Assembly: GCF_040801915.1 (NCBI RefSeq)
Contig: NZ_JBFMIA010000004.1
Span: 119,505-183,504 of the forward strand
Length of the DNA: 64,000 nucleotides
Direction: 5' to 3'
From: Jeotgalibacillus marinus
GTDB taxonomy: Bacteria > Bacillota > Bacilli > Bacillales > Jeotgalibacillaceae
A program made the translations under genes and the position numbers. The notes beneath the pieces were generated by a model that was not told the DNA's origin, searched no databases, and was given only the letters and a program-made list of their open reading frames with translations. Shown one piece after another: positions 1 through 9,115 of the stretch (position 1 is the first letter of the stretch; every line of letters starts with the position of its first letter).

Positions 1-474
1 ACCTTCCTTACCGTATTCTTTTTCTAGCAACTCCTCTAGCACTTCATCTTTTAACAATTCTGCTTCTGTAGCGTCTGCTATGCGAAAACCAGGATCAATA
101 TCTATCAAATAATAATATGTTCGAATAACTTCTAAACAAAATGAGTGAAGTGTCGAAATGGAAGATTTATTCAGCAAGCTCATTTGTCTTCTTAAATGAC
201 GAGATTCAGGGTTTTCTTGGAGCTTTTGATCAAGTACTTGACCCACACGGTGTTTCATCTCAGCTGCTGACGCGTTTGTGAACGTCACAACAAGGAGTTC
301 ATCAATATTGATTGGGTTGTTGTCGTTAATTACTTTTTGAATCATACGCTCAACAAGTACGGCTGTTTTCCCAGAACCAGCAGCCGCAGAAACTAAAATA
401 TCCTGATCTTTCGCCCAAATGGCTCTCCACTGATCATCTGTCCAGGTGACGTCGTTAGGTTTAATCGGTATCAA
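1..474 (-). CDS. addA: AddA, helicase/nuclease subunit A (partial, N-terminal part)
   Basis: ATP-dependent helicase-nuclease subunit of the AddAB double-strand-break repair enzyme. Only the first 158 codons are visible; the rest lies beyond the left edge. The reading starts at a TTG (474) preceded by the GGAGGAGG run inside the end of addB and overlaps addB by 14 bp, the usual translational coupling of addBA. Visible: UvrD-type Q-motif region (WTDDQWRAI) and Walker A AAAGSGKTAV near residues 30-39, then LLVVTFTNASAAEMKHR (motif Ia). These identify a superfamily 1 helicase. Family and neighbour agree, so identity is secure despite truncation. Confidence 0.95.
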   Translation of the reverse strand, partial: MIPIKPNDVTWTDDQWRAIWAKDQDILVSAAAGSGKTAVLVERMIQKVINDNNPINIDELLVVTFTNASAAEMKHRVGQVLDQKLQENPESRHLRRQMSLLNKSSISTLHSFCLEVIRTYYYLIDIDPGFRIADATEAELLKDEVLEELLEKEYGKEG

Positions 475-3400
475 GACTCCATTCCTCCTCCCTCAATGTC
501 ATTAATAAATCTTCAGGTTTTTTGGGCTGCAAACGGCGATATTGATTGTCCTCTAATGCAGGATCAAACTGACAAACTGATCGATAAGAACAAAATTGAC
601 ATGGCGTTCGTTTTTTAAATTCATACGGATCAATTTTCACATCACCATTCATAATACGGTCTCCTGATGACTGAAAAAGGTCTCTTGTATGTTGCCTCAT
701 TTGTTGAAAATGTTGCTTACTAGCTGTTTTCGAATCAGAACGCAATGAACCATCTTTTTTAAAGCCTGCTGAGATAATTGATGATTGACCTTGTTCGAGC
801 GTTTGATCCATCAACCTTACAGCTTCTTCATCACCGAGAACGAGCCCTTTCATTTTGTATTGTTTCAACATCTCTTGTTCAATTTCATCTAACGACAACC
901 TTTTTTTACTTTTAATCAATGGATTGTGAAGGTGGAAATATAATATTCCTGCAGGATCAGCTTCTGTCTTAACTAATTGTTTTGCGTTAGACAGAGCGAT
1001 GTCTAAATATGTGAGCATTTGTAGCGACAAGCCGTAGTAGATTTCGGTAAAATCCATATCTTTCGCACTCGACTTATAGTCGATCACTCGCAAATAAATT
1101 TTTTCGTCTATGCTTGCTGTATCAACACGATCTATTCTTCCTTGTAGCTCCATCGTCGCACCATTGGACAATGTAAAACGTAAAGGTGGCAATTCTTGTC
1201 TAGGTCCGAACCCAACTTCAACGCGAAGTGGAGTAAACCCACTAGATCTTGCATGCTCACTTAAAATATATGAAGCTTGACCAATCACTCCTTCTAGTTT
1301 CTTTGCAATATAGTGATAACGATTTGAACTGAGTAATATTTCATACTGAAGTTTTGGCGCAAGATATTGTACTGCATCATGAGCAAGCTGATTGCAAAGA
1401 TCCCTTGTAACTTCCTTCCAATCTACACCTCGTATGATTAGCTGCTCTGAGATCCATTTCAACGCCGCATGAAATAACTCCCCAATGTTCGGTGCTTCCA
1501 GACGATAGACACTTCTTTCCTGAAGCTTCAACCCGTGACTAGCAAAATGTGAAAATGAACAGCTATTTAACCGCTCCATCCTCGACACGCTTGCTAAGAT
1601 AGATTCTCCATATAACTCTTTTGTTGTCGGCTCTGACAATGACTTTGTGTTGTTTCGATAAAATAAACTAGATAATATGCGTCTGCTAGATTCTCGCCAT
1701 ACGTCATCTTGGACGTAAAAATTATACACATCCCACCAAATATTTGACATTGGATAGTTTCTTTTCAATTGTTGAAACTGTGTCGTCATAAAGGAAGCCG
1801 TCGTTGTAGGGTGGCAAATATAATCTAGTTGATCGATTGCAGCAAGTTCAACAGGATCGTTTAATAACAGCATTTTTTTATGCTTTGGTAAAATCGTTTT
1901 AAGTTTTTTAATATATGGTGAAGCTAGCAATGCTTTTCCTTCTTCATCAGCCATTGGATACGACACAAAAAGTCTTTCTGCAGAGGATGTAAAGGCACGA
2001 TAGGCAACAAAATCTTCATCTATCAACTTAGTTCGAGCACTTGGAGCTAGATTCATTCCTGTTCGGTCCAACCATACTCGATCATCTTCCGCTAAAACGC
2101 CATCATCTTGCATGCGTGTTGGCAGAACTCCATCATTTACTCCCATAATAAAAGTAGCTCGGATATCGGGTAATCTGGACATCTCCAAGTCAGCGACAAT
2201 CACTTGATCAATAGAAGGTGGTACTAATGAAAAGTTAAGTGATTCTAGTCCAGCATCCAACAGGTCTGCAAAATCTGTAGTATTCATCTCATCATCGCCA
2301 AGCATTTCTACCATTTGATCGAGAAGGTCAATAACTGCATTCCATGCTTGCTCATGCTCTCGTGCTCGGATTAAGTCCCCTCTTTCTTCCGCTTGTAAGG
2401 CCAACTGCTCAAGTTTTTCTGGAATAGATAAATCATCGAGAAATTGATATAACGCCTGGCTCTTTTCTCTCCCCGTTACACTTCGTTGCAATTTTTTTTG
2501 TAGTCGTACCATTGGCTCGACAATAATACTGCGTGCCTCATTAAGTTCTCTTTCAATCATCTGCTCATCATCGGTTTGAGGGGTGTCAACAAAATCAAGC
2601 CCTCTGAATCTCCTATAATGAAAATGATCTTGTTTAATCCAACGGTCCCCTTGGATTCCTTGTGATAGAACATAGTTTTCTAGGCGATCCATTTGTTGTC
2701 GTACTTTCATACCTCTTGTTACATCTGGGAAAAAGAGTTCTGTTTTCACTGCACGGAAAACAGACTCATATCGCCAGTTTTTAACGATCATTTCCAGTGA
2801 GGATCGAATAAACTCGACTAATGGGTGATTAAGCATTGTTCTTTTTTGATCAATAAAATAAGGGATATCAAAGTCACGGAGCACAGGTTCAATTAATTCG
2901 TGATAGGCTTGTCCATTTCGAATGAGTAGCGCCATATCCTTATAGCGGTATCCTTCTTCTCTAGCCATGCGTCTTATTTCCCGGGCAATTCCCTCTACTT
3001 CGGCACGTCGATTGGCTGCTTCAAGTACAACCATATTCGTCGTTTCCCCATAAACTCGAAGGGATTGACCATCAAACTCTTTCTCTAAATGAGCAATACC
3101 TGCGTCCGCGAAACGTCTTTGTCTGCTTTCTTGTTCGACTTTTACAGCCACACCTTTGTCGCTTGCTAGTTCCTTAATTCGGTTGAATGTCTCCGATGTT
3201 TGTCTGAAAAGGGGAGTATTTGCCTTTGATTCATCAAGCGTTAAAGCAACCGTAACGTCTTTTCCAGATCGTATTAACTGCCCGAGCACTAAATATTCTT
3301 GTGTAGTAAAGCTGTGAAATCCATCTATATAAATCGTGGCATCTTGAATCCAGCTAGATTGGGTTAATTTCTCAGCAAGAAGACGGAAATAATCTTCAGA

Positions 3401-3934
3401 ATCAATATATTTACTAGTTAACAATTCATCAAAATCACGGTAAATATGTTCAAGATCGCGTAGTTTATCAACAAGTGATTTTGGGGCATTCATCGCACTT
3501 AAATCTGCTGACTGTTGAAGTAAATCGTCAGGCTGAACACAGTAACGTCTAAATTCTGTGAGCATGGATTCTACATGTTTAATAAAGCCACTCTTACTTG
3601 CTGAACGACCAAATAATGTAAGGTTCTCTTTTTGCTCGTTAATAATTTTACGAATAAGCATATTTACGCCTGCACTATTTACGTGCTGCCTCGCAGCCCC
3701 ACCGGTATCTTGTAGCACCCGCCAAGCTAAACGAGTAAAGCTATAGACTTGTGCTCGGATCATCCCGTTAACAGCTGTCGCCAATCTATATTCTGATTGA
3801 AAAGTCATTTGTTCGGGGACAAGAAGAACGATCGGGCTGCCATTTGGTTCTTCTTTCATTTGTTGCTGAATTTCTTCCATTATTGCAGCCGTTTTTCCCG
3901 ATCCTGATCTTCCTATTTTAATCGTGAGGCTCAC
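461..3934 (-). CDS. addB: AddB, helicase/nuclease subunit B
   Basis: Second subunit of the AddAB recombination nuclease, which processes double-strand breaks and recognises Chi. At 1157 aa it matches the family (B. subtilis about 1166). Visible: Walker A GRSGSGKT at residues 8-15; a RecB-type nuclease motif containing RVIDYKSSAK towards the C-terminus; and the four cysteines expected for the structural Fe-S cluster, C792 plus C1112, C1115 and C1121 (CQFCSYRSVC). The ATG lies downstream of a GAGGAGGGG ribosome site. It is first in the addBA operon, with a LexA-like box over its promoter (3987-4000). Confidence 0.97.
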   Translation of the reverse strand: MSLTIKIGRSGSGKTAAIMEEIQQQMKEEPNGSPIVLLVPEQMTFQSEYRLATAVNGMIRAQVYSFTRLAWRVLQDTGGAARQHVNSAGVNMLIRKIINEQKENLTLFGRSASKSGFIKHVESMLTEFRRYCVQPDDLLQQSADLSAMNAPKSLVDKLRDLEHIYRDFDELLTSKYIDSEDYFRLLAEKLTQSSWIQDATIYIDGFHSFTTQEYLVLGQLIRSGKDVTVALTLDESKANTPLFRQTSETFNRIKELASDKGVAVKVEQESRQRRFADAGIAHLEKEFDGQSLRVYGETTNMVVLEAANRRAEVEGIAREIRRMAREEGYRYKDMALLIRNGQAYHELIEPVLRDFDIPYFIDQKRTMLNHPLVEFIRSSLEMIVKNWRYESVFRAVKTELFFPDVTRGMKVRQQMDRLENYVLSQGIQGDRWIKQDHFHYRRFRGLDFVDTPQTDDEQMIERELNEARSIIVEPMVRLQKKLQRSVTGREKSQALYQFLDDLSIPEKLEQLALQAEERGDLIRAREHEQAWNAVIDLLDQMVEMLGDDEMNTTDFADLLDAGLESLNFSLVPPSIDQVIVADLEMSRLPDIRATFIMGVNDGVLPTRMQDDGVLAEDDRVWLDRTGMNLAPSARTKLIDEDFVAYRAFTSSAERLFVSYPMADEEGKALLASPYIKKLKTILPKHKKMLLLNDPVELAAIDQLDYICHPTTTASFMTTQFQQLKRNYPMSNIWWDVYNFYVQDDVWRESSRRILSSLFYRNNTKSLSEPTTKELYGESILASVSRMERLNSCSFSHFASHGLKLQERSVYRLEAPNIGELFHAALKWISEQLIIRGVDWKEVTRDLCNQLAHDAVQYLAPKLQYEILLSSNRYHYIAKKLEGVIGQASYILSEHARSSGFTPLRVEVGFGPRQELPPLRFTLSNGATMELQGRIDRVDTASIDEKIYLRVIDYKSSAKDMDFTEIYYGLSLQMLTYLDIALSNAKQLVKTEADPAGILYFHLHNPLIKSKKRLSLDEIEQEMLKQYKMKGLVLGDEEAVRLMDQTLEQGQSSIISAGFKKDGSLRSDSKTASKQHFQQMRQHTRDLFQSSGDRIMNGDVKIDPYEFKKRTPCQFCSYRSVCQFDPALEDNQYRRLQPKKPEDLLMTLREEEWSLDTD

Positions 3935-3972
3935 ATGACCCCTCCTCGTTAGAAGTCTTTCATTTAATATTT

Positions 3973-4001
3973 AGTATACCACATTAGAAACGTTTGTTCT
4001 G
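3973..4001 (-). promoter_or_regulatory. Candidate addB promoter with LexA/DinR-like box
   Basis: On the minus strand, 4000-3987 reads AGAACAAACGTTTC, matching 13 of 14 positions of the Bacillus DinR/LexA consensus CGAACRNRYGTTYC; only the first base differs. A TATACT -10 element (3978-3973) lies 17 bp downstream of a poor -35 (CAGAAC, 4001-3996), so the box would cover the -35 region. Whether LexA binds is inference. Confidence 0.5.
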
Positions 4002-4071
4002 TTTTCTACCTAAAACCTTCTTCCCTTCAAACTCTTCCACGATCTATCCTACATAGCATACTCTACCTATG

Positions 4072-4102
4072 AAAAAAGACTAGTCGCTACGACCAGTCTT
4101 TT
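4072..4102 (-). terminator. Intrinsic terminator after the VTT/signal peptidase gene
   Basis: Inverted repeat of 13 bp (4074-4086 and 4090-4102, one G-U pair in the minus-strand RNA) followed on the minus strand by six T. It sits 3 bp beyond the stop codon at 4106. Confidence 0.8.
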
Positions 4103-4105
4103 CGT

Positions 4106-5332
4106 CTATTCATAAAACTTAAAACCTACTTCACTTAATGGCCAGTAGCGCATGCCCACTTTTCCTACAATGGAGTCTTGGTCTATAAAACCAATAATTC
4201 GGCTATCCAAGCTTTGCTTTCGATTATCCCCAAGAACAAAGATCATCCCTTCTGGCACTACAGGTTCCCCTGTCAATTCTTCCATAGTAAAATCACCTGT
4301 TAGACGCCCACCAACACTTTGCTCACGAAACTCATCTAAGTAAGGTTCTTCGTAGTACTTGCCATTTATATATAATTCATCGTCGACATATGAAACTTCA
4401 TCACCCGGCAAACCAATAATTCGTTTTACATAGTCCTCGTTTTCGTCGGCATGAAAGACGAGGACATCAAATCGTTCAGGATCACCAATTTGATAGCCAA
4501 TTTTGTTGACTACAAGCTTGTTGCCATCTTGAAGTGTTGGTTGCATCGATATACCTTCAACGACATAACTTGAAAATAAAAACATTCTTACAACTAATAC
4601 GATGACTACCCCGATAGCTAATGCTTTGATCCATTCGAAGCTTTCTTTTTTCCACGATTCCATTCCCTCTCCAACCTTTCCGACTGTCCCGGATGCATCA
4701 TCGCTATTTTCCTCTTCATAAACGACGATGTCTCGATCCATTTTTTTATTGATACGTACTTCTATACGTTTTCCTACAACCCATAAAACAAAAATGGATG
4801 CTAGAACGATTGCGGTTTTAAATGGTTCTCTAATTAACGAGACAATATCTGCTCCAATAAAGCTGATAGTCGCAATCATGACAAGCTTTCCGATCACAAC
4901 GGCCAGCATATATTGCAACATACTGATTCTCGATAATCCGGCTACAACGTTCACTAGAGCTGATGGTGTAAATGGAAAGCATAGTAGCAAGAACAGCGGA
5001 CCAAATCCATGACGTTCAACCCAGCTTGTTAACTTCTTAACTTGTTTTTGATTACGAAGAAAAGCTAGAAAACGCTTGTCTCCATACTTTCTTATAAGAA
5101 AAAACATAAGCAATGCACCTATAGATGCTCCTGCCCATGATAGCAGGATTCCCAATAACAATCCATATGCATTAGCATTCGCCACTACAAAAACGACGAG
5201 AGGTAAAAACGGAATAAAAGCTTCCAATATAGGCAAAAACAAACCTAAAAAAGGTCCAAAAGATCGATATTCTTCAATCACTTCACGGATATTTTCAACC
5301 GTTAACCATGCTTCAATCGTTTCAAATGCCAT
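4106..5332 (-). CDS. sipV: VTT/TVP38 (DedA-like) membrane domain fused to type I signal peptidase
   Basis: One 408-aa frame joins two proteins that are separate neighbours (yhjE, sipV) in B. subtilis. Residues 1-185 are a multi-spanning VTT/TVP38 domain (conserved F/L-P-x-P-type and GA-rich helices). A linker around 195-223 leads to a transmembrane anchor (234-254) and a signal peptidase I domain with catalytic Ser262 in EGISMQPT, general-base Lys303 in YVKRIIGLPGDE, and the late GDNR..SLDSR box. The start at 5332 is chosen because GAGGAG lies 8 bp upstream; a TTG at 5347 lies within that ribosome site. An in-frame ATG at 4663 (residue 224) has its own GGAG 5 bp upstream and could give free signal peptidase. 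Role: preprotein cleavage at the outer face of the membrane; the VTT part may act in lipid handling (inference). Confidence 0.9.
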   Translation of the reverse strand: MAFETIEAWLTVENIREVIEEYRSFGPFLGLFLPILEAFIPFLPLVVFVVANANAYGLLLGILLSWAGASIGALLMFFLIRKYGDKRFLAFLRNQKQVKKLTSWVERHGFGPLFLLLCFPFTPSALVNVVAGLSRISMLQYMLAVVIGKLVMIATISFIGADIVSLIREPFKTAIVLASIFVLWVVGKRIEVRINKKMDRDIVVYEEENSDDASGTVGKVGEGMESWKKESFEWIKALAIGVVIVLVVRMFLFSSYVVEGISMQPTLQDGNKLVVNKIGYQIGDPERFDVLVFHADENEDYVKRIIGLPGDEVSYVDDELYINGKYYEEPYLDEFREQSVGGRLTGDFTMEELTGEPVVPEGMIFVLGDNRKQSLDSRIIGFIDQDSIVGKVGMRYWPLSEVGFKFYE

Positions 5333-5446
5333 TTTGATGCTCCTCAAATCGAAATGACCAGTAACTTACTGTTTTTATAGTATAGCATAATTCACTCTAT
5401 TCTTACGATGGGTGTGTCTTCATAATTCCTGTTTTTTCCCATTAAA

Positions 5447-5480
5447 CAACGGGCCACACCAATATAGGTGCCACCCGTTG
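5447..5480 (-). terminator. Hairpin, possible weak terminator after the S9 peptidase gene
   Basis: CAACGGG at 5447 pairs with CCCGTTG at 5474-5480 and CACC with GGTG inside, separated by a 3x3 internal loop. Only three T follow on the minus strand, so termination would be weak. Confidence 0.4.
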
Positions 5481-5492
5481 AATTCTTGCCTA

Positions 5493-7484
5493 TTATAAGT
5501 ATTCATCAAACCATTTTGTTATATGATTCAGTCGCTCAACACGAAGGTTCGGTTTACCTGTTCGAGATAAGTTATGATCAGACTCAGGGAAGCGCACAAG
5601 TGTTGTCTTTTTTTCCTGACGCTTCAACGCAATGTATAATTGTTCTGCTTGCTCAATTGGGCAACGATAATCTTTCTCGCTATGCATAATGAGCAGCGGC
5701 GTTTTAATGTCATTGGCATAAGCAAGTGGTGAATGCTGCCACAGCGTATCAATATCATTTAGATCCGCTTGGATATGCCATTCGGTAAAGTAGTAACCAA
5801 TGTCACTTACTCCATAAAAACTGATCCAGTTACTGATGCATCGTTGTGTAACGGCTGCTTTAAAACGATCTGTATGGCCAACGATCCAGTTTGTCATGAA
5901 ACCACCGTAGCTTCCACCCGTTACGCCTAGTCGCTCTTGGTCAATAAAATCATATTGTTCAAGGGCATAATCAACCGCTGCCATTAAGTCATTGTAATCA
6001 TTTCCTCCGTAATCACCACGAACTGCATCGACATACTTTTGTCCATAACCGTGGCTTCCTCGTGGGTTAACGTAAAGAACAACATAGCCTTGCGCTGCTA
6101 ACAACTGCATTTCGTGAAAAAAAGTATTGGCGTACATCGCGTGTGGACCACCGTGTACTTCAAGCACTAGAGGATATTTTTCTCCTTTAACATAGCCAGG
6201 CGGTTTCATCAACCAACCATGCACGTCCCAATCATTTGTGCTTTTTACAACAATAGATTCTGATTGAGCGATTTCAACTTCGTTTAGCCACTTTTCATTC
6301 ACCCTCGTCACCTGCGTGTTTTTACCAGTTGGAACATGTAACAAATGCAGATCGCCAGGGTTTGTATGCGTACTAATCGCTAAGATGACTTGCTGTGATG
6401 GTCCATGAACATCATAGCCATAGATATGGTGTTCACCATCTAGCGCTGGATATACTTCCCCCTTTATTGATCCGTAATACAATGACACATTACCTTGATC
6501 ACTGATGACAAAGTAAAAGCTTTCTTTATCGTTCCAAACGACACTTTGTACACCTGCTCCTTGTTGAATATCCGCTACAACAAAATCACCTACTGGCGCA
6601 TCAATTCCTTCTGTGATGCACTCTTGGGTTTTTGTAACGGCGTCGTATACCCAAAGCTTTGAGTGTGATGCATTTTCATACGTTCGTTCACTCGCTACAT
6701 ATGCTACTTTTTTGCCATCGGGCGACCACTCAGCTCCTCCCACATAGCCTTCTTTTGTTTCAATATGTTCACGTACTTTATCCGTTAAGTTGTAAAGGTA
6801 CAACTCATTGTTAAACGAAAAATCTTTCTCTTCAACACCGTCGTTTGTTGCATACGCAATCATTTCGCCATTAGGCGACCAGTCAAAAAGCGTGTAGCTA
6901 TGTTCACCTTCGGTTACTTGTGTAATTTCTTCCGTTGCTAAATCCACGATGGCAATATGTTGTTCCTTCTCTTCTAAAAGACCTGTGCCGTCAGCTTTAT
7001 ATTTCATTGAACTTGTTACAAACGGCTTAAGTTCGTCCTTACCTTTCACTTCCTCTACTTCTGCTGACTCATCTTTTGGAATAATCTCGCCTTTTTTAAG
7101 TGATGTCGTAAAAGCAATTTTGCCGCTACATGGTGACCAAACTGGATTGCCTGCTCCATTGTCAGCTTCCGTTACTTGCTTTGCTTCTCCCCCACGCGTT
7201 GACAGTACGTGAAGTTGATTTTTACCACTACGATTTGACACGAATACTAGTTCTTCACCATTTGGTGACCACCTTGGAGAAGATATTCTCCCTTCACCGT
7301 ATGTCCATTGTGTCGTTTCTCCACTTGTTACATCTAAATGGTATAAATTTGATACGTATGTATTTTCTTGTTGAATATGCGTTTTAATAAAAGCGACCTC
7401 TTTGCCATTTGGCGACCATCTTGGATCTGTCGCGGATTGAATGGAACAAAGATCCTCTGCTGTTAGTTTGCGTTTTTTTGACAC
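5493..7484 (-). CDS. S9 family peptidase (acylaminoacyl-peptidase/YuxL-like)
   Basis: A 663-aa prolyl-oligopeptidase-type serine peptidase, probably cytoplasmic as no signal peptide is seen. Residues about 1-390 form a WD40-like beta-propeller: the repeated [DE]PRWSPNGKE.. / WSPCSGKIAF motif is visible at least five times. The C-terminal alpha/beta hydrolase carries the triad Ser525 (GGSYGGF), Asp605 (SEKDYRCP) and His637 (ESDHNLSR). GTG start with AGGAGGGG upstream. Length and motif layout match B. subtilis YuxL (657 aa), though that gene sits elsewhere there, so the locus is not syntenic. Substrate unknown. Confidence 0.9.
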   Translation of the reverse strand: MSKKRKLTAEDLCSIQSATDPRWSPNGKEVAFIKTHIQQENTYVSNLYHLDVTSGETTQWTYGEGRISSPRWSPNGEELVFVSNRSGKNQLHVLSTRGGEAKQVTEADNGAGNPVWSPCSGKIAFTTSLKKGEIIPKDESAEVEEVKGKDELKPFVTSSMKYKADGTGLLEEKEQHIAIVDLATEEITQVTEGEHSYTLFDWSPNGEMIAYATNDGVEEKDFSFNNELYLYNLTDKVREHIETKEGYVGGAEWSPDGKKVAYVASERTYENASHSKLWVYDAVTKTQECITEGIDAPVGDFVVADIQQGAGVQSVVWNDKESFYFVISDQGNVSLYYGSIKGEVYPALDGEHHIYGYDVHGPSQQVILAISTHTNPGDLHLLHVPTGKNTQVTRVNEKWLNEVEIAQSESIVVKSTNDWDVHGWLMKPPGYVKGEKYPLVLEVHGGPHAMYANTFFHEMQLLAAQGYVVLYVNPRGSHGYGQKYVDAVRGDYGGNDYNDLMAAVDYALEQYDFIDQERLGVTGGSYGGFMTNWIVGHTDRFKAAVTQRCISNWISFYGVSDIGYYFTEWHIQADLNDIDTLWQHSPLAYANDIKTPLLIMHSEKDYRCPIEQAEQLYIALKRQEKKTTLVRFPESDHNLSRTGKPNLRVERLNHITKWFDEYL

Positions 7485-7631
7485 GATAACCCCTCCTAAT
7501 TAGCCAACAATATCAAGATAACCAACTCATTCTATTATTAGTTATTTTACAGAATATTGCAAACGTGATATGCAACAAAAGAAAAAAATTCCTGTTGTAT
7601 GTTCTAACAATCTGTGTAAAATAATAATATA

Positions 7632-7645
7632 CGAACATGCGTTCT
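7632..7645 (+). promoter_or_regulatory. LexA/DinR-like box before yhjD
   Basis: CGAACATGCGTTCT fits 13 of 14 positions of CGAACRNRYGTTYC (last base T for C). It lies 20 bp before the yhjD ATG, between an AT-rich -10-like stretch (AATAATAT, 7622-7630) and the ribosome site, where binding would block transcription. Function inferred from consensus only. Confidence 0.55.
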
Positions 7646-7664
7646 TTTTCGGAGGGGGATCAAT

Positions 7665-8066
7665 ATGACGAAGATTCCAGCAGAGGATCGCGACAAATTG
7701 GAAAATGCTTTTTATTTACCGATGCTTTTAACAATATTAGAACGGGATCGTCTCATCGTGGAAAAAAGTTCTTTCAAGTTGAATAGACCTTATTTAGAAC
7801 TGATTGAAGAAACAACGAAAGCAGTACAACGGGACCTAGCAAGGATCAAACGCCACCTACGAGAAAATGGAATGACAGTTGTAAAGCTACAGTCAGATGA
7901 CGCCTTCACACTTTATTTATTCGTCTACAACGGTTATGAGGAAAAACACAATTATTTTAACCCAAGACTCAGAAATCATGTAGAAGACTTGTTGCGGTTT
8001 TATCTGTTTGAACGACTTAAAGAAAGAGAAGCAACCCCTCCAACTACAGGGATCTCTTTTTCCTAA
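7665..8066 (+). CDS. yhjD: YhjD-like protein of unknown function
   Basis: A 133-aa soluble, charged protein without a known catalytic motif. The C-terminal half (residues 80-120, YLFVYNGYEEKHNYFNPRLR and a following helix) looks like B. subtilis YhjD, and the position next to the yhjE-sipV homologue supports this. Start ATG follows GGAGGGGG by 6 bp. Its stop overlaps the convergent comK stop by 4 bp. A LexA-like box upstream suggests DNA-damage control. Name assigned from remembered similarity plus synteny. Confidence 0.7.
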   Translation: MTKIPAEDRDKLENAFYLPMLLTILERDRLIVEKSSFKLNRPYLELIEETTKAVQRDLARIKRHLRENGMTVVKLQSDDAFTLYLFVYNGYEEKHNYFNPRLRNHVEDLLRFYLFERLKEREATPPTTGISFS

Positions 8067-8662
8067 CGTTTATTAACTGTCTGTTCAATGCGGTTTAAGT
8101 ATTCCACAACAAATAAACGGTTGACCTGTTTTTCTACGGTGTAAGACGGATCCGTTTTTTCACGGATTTCCTCGAGGTTAAATTGTGTTCGGCAAAAAAG
8201 ATGAGAGGCCTTTAAATATTGTTGAACAAAAGATTTTTTTGAAACGGGTAGGACCACCTCCACGTTACCAGAGAGTGTAGCTAATGTTTTTTCCTTCTTA
8301 TAAGTTTCATAGCCCCTTAAATGCTGCAGCGACAACCAACGATTTTGATCATTTTTATCTGAGTGAGTAGAAAAAAAATAAACGTTTGTAACAGGATCAA
8401 TCACAATTGGTGGTTTGTGTCGAATGTTCGTTAATGTTTTAGTTGAGAACTTTCGGCCTTCATAGGTAGAAAGAAAGTAGAGGCAGGAGTTGTGTAGGAT
8501 TTCTTGAGGAGGGTGCTCTACAAGGAAAGGGGAACGATCCTTTTCGTAGACTATTGTTTTTTTCTTATTATCTTCATTTATAGGCTCCAGTAGCATCGTT
8601 TGCGCATTCACGATGTATGTTGTGCCCAAATGAGGTAAATATGGATGTGTTATATTTTCCAC
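8063..8662 (-). CDS. comK: ComK, competence transcription factor
   Basis: Master activator of genetic competence; binds pairs of AT boxes (AAAA-N5-TTTT) upstream of DNA-uptake genes and of itself. The 199-aa product carries the conserved core seen in B. subtilis ComK (192 aa): SCLYFLSTYEGRK, a THR/RHKPPIVIDP block and a W-S-L/H motif near NRWLSLQHL. The GTG at 8662 is preferred: AAGGAG lies 7 bp upstream, and the longer reading would put the ribosome site inside the gene. Neighbouring yhjD and yhzC match the B. subtilis comK locus. The upstream region holds one near AT-box (AAAA-N5-ATTT, 8703-8715), so autoregulation is possible but not shown. Confidence 0.93.
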   Translation of the reverse strand: MENITHPYLPHLGTTYIVNAQTMLLEPINEDNKKKTIVYEKDRSPFLVEHPPQEILHNSCLYFLSTYEGRKFSTKTLTNIRHKPPIVIDPVTNVYFFSTHSDKNDQNRWLSLQHLRGYETYKKEKTLATLSGNVEVVLPVSKKSFVQQYLKASHLFCRTQFNLEEIREKTDPSYTVEKQVNRLFVVEYLNRIEQTVNKR

Positions 8663-8871
8663 ATAATCACTCCTTTTTATGAATCTGACACTATTATACA
8701 TCAAAAGATATATTTCTGTATAGTAAAAATGACAGAATTTTTAAAAACTATTATAACTTTCTCCCTAGCCCATTACAGTTCCAAATGATTATTATCTAAA
8801 TATTAAAATTTTTCTGTTGATTTTATTCGGATTATTCACTATAATAAAAAAAAGCAGTAGAGGTGATGAAG

Positions 8872-9111
8872 ATGGAAAACAACAAATCGTTCGCAAAATT
8901 CATGAATGAGTCAAACGTCCCTCAAAAGCAATCAAGCGAAATGACGATGATGGAGATTTACGTTGACATGGTTCTCAACGAAATACTAGTTAAACATCGC
9001 AAAGAGCAACTTCTAACAGCAATCAATGAAGCGCTAGACCAGCAAGACCAAGCATCGTTTATAAAGCATTCAACTGAACTAAATACATTAGAAGATACAC
9101 ACGGTGTGTAG
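8872..9111 (+). CDS. yhzC: YhzC, IDEAL-domain protein
   Basis: A 79-aa protein with a C-terminal IDEAL domain (INEALDQQDQASFIKHSTEL, about residues 50-69), a short motif found in small Firmicutes proteins of unknown molecular role. It is the comK neighbour in B. subtilis. ATG at 8872 is chosen because GAGGTG lies 6 bp upstream; the in-frame GTG/ATG at 8863-8866 fall inside that site. Strong terminator follows. Confidence 0.8.
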   Translation: MENNKSFAKFMNESNVPQKQSSEMTMMEIYVDMVLNEILVKHRKEQLLTAINEALDQQDQASFIKHSTELNTLEDTHGV

Positions 9112-9115
9112 AACT

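Noticed and set aside
5345..5347. TTG start giving a 413-aa signal peptidase fusion
   Set aside because: This TTG overlaps the GAGGAG ribosome site; the ATG at 5332 is correctly spaced.
8703..8745. ComK-binding K-box upstream of comK
   Set aside because: Only one AT box with a mismatch (AAAA-N5-ATTT) is seen; the second AT-rich palindrome has an 8-nt gap instead of 5, so a proper box pair is not shown.
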